A stretch of 64,000 bases of DNA from Flavobacterium pisciphilum (GTDB taxonomy: Bacteria; Bacteroidota; Bacteroidia; Flavobacteriales; Flavobacteriaceae): assembly GCF_020905345.1 (NCBI RefSeq), contig NZ_JAJJMO010000001.1, forward strand, positions 3,348,001 to 3,412,000. The letters run 5' to 3'. Position numbers and translations under genes: made by a program. Shown here one piece after another: positions 63,271 to 64,000 of the stretch (the first letter of the stretch is position 1; each line of letters starts with the position of its first letter). The notes beneath the pieces are model-generated. The model saw nothing but the letters and a program-made list of their open reading frames with translations, was not told where the DNA came from and searched no databases.

Positions 63271-64000
63271 ATGAATAGGATATTAATAAAAAATGCTAAA
63301 ATCGTAAACGAAGGGTCAATTTTTGAAGGCGATTTGTTAATCGAGAATGATTTAATTGTAGAAATTTCAGATAGTATAAGTCTGAAATCGTCTAACTGTA
63401 TTGTTATTGATGCTGAAGGAAGTTATTTAATGCCAGGTGCAATAGACGATCAAGTACATTTTAGAGAACCAGGATTAACACATAAAGGAGATATCGAATC
63501 GGAGTCTAAAGCAGCAGTTGCTGGAGGAATCACATCGTTTATCGAGCAGCCTAATACTGTTCCTAATGCTGTTACTCAGGAAATATTAGAAGAAAAATAC
63601 CAAATAGCTTCAAAGAAATCACATGCGAATTATTCGTTTATGATGGGAGCTACCAATGATAATTTGGATGAAGTTTTAAAAACAAATCCAAAGAATGTTG
63701 CGGGAGTTAAAATATTTTTAGGTTCATCAACCGGAAATATGTTGGTTGATAATGAAACGACACTTGAAAAAATATTCTCAAGTACTCCAATGCTTATTGC
63801 AGTACATTGTGAAGATGAGACAACAATCCAAAATAATTTAGCAAAGTATAAAGAAGAGTATGGCGAAGATGTTCCTGTTACAGCACATCATTTGATTCGC
63901 AGTGCTGAAGCTTGTTACATCTCATCATCCAAAGCTATTGCATTGGCTAAGAAAACAGGAGCGCGTTTGCATATTTTTCATCTTTCGACTGCAAAAGAAA
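63271..64000 (+). CDS. pyrC: Dihydroorotase, N-terminal part (3' end outside window)
   Basis: The frame runs from ATG 63271 through the window edge; 243 codons are visible. It has the amidohydrolase layout: MNRILIKNAKIVNEG, then MPGAIDDQVHFREPGLTHKGD (residues 54-74), EQPNTVPNAV, the Lys-containing VKIFLGSSTGNM, AVHCEDE and RLHIFHLST. It catalyses the third step of pyrimidine synthesis. The first His of the HxH metal motif is Gln61 (DQVH), while His63 and Arg65 are kept; other Bacteroidota dihydroorotases show this, so it is probably functional. Confidence 0.93.
   Translation, partial: MNRILIKNAKIVNEGSIFEGDLLIENDLIVEISDSISLKSSNCIVIDAEGSYLMPGAIDDQVHFREPGLTHKGDIESESKAAVAGGITSFIEQPNTVPNAVTQEILEEKYQIASKKSHANYSFMMGATNDNLDEVLKTNPKNVAGVKIFLGSSTGNMLVDNETTLEKIFSSTPMLIAVHCEDETTIQNNLAKYKEEYGEDVPVTAHHLIRSAEACYISSSKAIALAKKTGARLHIFHLSTAKE

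Overview
The window is about two thirds A+T, densely coded, and reads as the chromosome of a Flavobacteriaceae member, most likely Flavobacterium. Supporting signs are Bacteroidota promoter elements (TTG or TTTG about 19-20 bases before TAnnTTTG), family-specific genes (DUF3098 between ftsX and uppP, DUF4271 beside hemD, a DUF5686/carboxypeptidase-like outer-membrane protein, a SusC-era style TonB receptor) and the typical gene order ftsX-DUF3098-uppP-truB. Most genes are housekeeping. I see no rRNA, prophage, intact insertion sequence or CRISPR array. One tRNA is present, tRNA-Ala(GGC).

Layout. 1-5.2 kb: the 3' end of a sigma-54 response regulator facing a hybrid histidine kinase with receiver and HPt domains, then an exported S9 peptidase. 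5.5-8.3 kb: a tightly overlapping trio (FAD oxidoreductase, mtgA, LpxR-like lipid A deacylase). 8.3-10.2 kb: a gene-poor stretch with strong hairpins, a small lipoprotein, a broken membrane-peptide gene and the tRNA. 10.2-12.5 kb: enoyl-CoA hydratase family protein, a 58-residue membrane protein, queD and lpxH. 13-19.4 kb (minus strand): alpha/beta hydrolase, MFS exporter, recJ, hopJ-like gene, rsmI and a Glu/Pro-rich repeat protein. 19.6-23.7 kb: tdk, a small membrane protein, rpoN and asnS.

24-27.2 kb holds a zinc-ribbon membrane protein, an SPFH-GYF protein and a membrane zinc peptidase; the first two resemble the B. subtilis YdjG/YdjI membrane-stress proteins. 27.3-30.5 kb holds a LuxR-type response regulator, a TPR histidine kinase and a divergent MmpS-like lipoprotein; the latter's promoter carries a convincing operator (18-bp palindrome plus a properly spaced half-site). 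30.6-35.6 kb: an ECF sigma factor operon and leuS. 35.8-38.9 kb: a ModE-like regulator, a TonB receptor and a sulfite-oxidase-fold lipoprotein, together suggesting molybdenum-linked uptake. 39-41.7 kb: ftsX, DUF3098, uppP and truB. 41.8-48.3 kb: a HExxH lipoprotein, a monothiol thioredoxin-fold protein, pyrH, frr and the DUF5686 protein.

48.4-54.8 kb is one likely minus-strand operon in which two 756-residue paralogous CPA2 antiporters bracket a SugE/Gdx-like SMR exporter and a LytS/LytTR two-component system. 55-57.4 kb encodes an RND/MMPL exporter. 57.4-60.1 kb is the only clearly accessory segment: a decayed non-coding stretch, two lipoproteins and a protein of unknown family. 60.2-64 kb: an Lrp regulator, hemD, DUF4271, a polyprenol-phosphate mannosyltransferase-like enzyme and the 5' part of dihydroorotase, which is cut by the window edge.

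No wholly novel system is evident. The best leads are the operator at 29974-30015, the antiporter/SMR/LytTR operon, the ModE/TonB receptor/molybdopterin-fold cluster, and the SPFH/zinc-ribbon pair.
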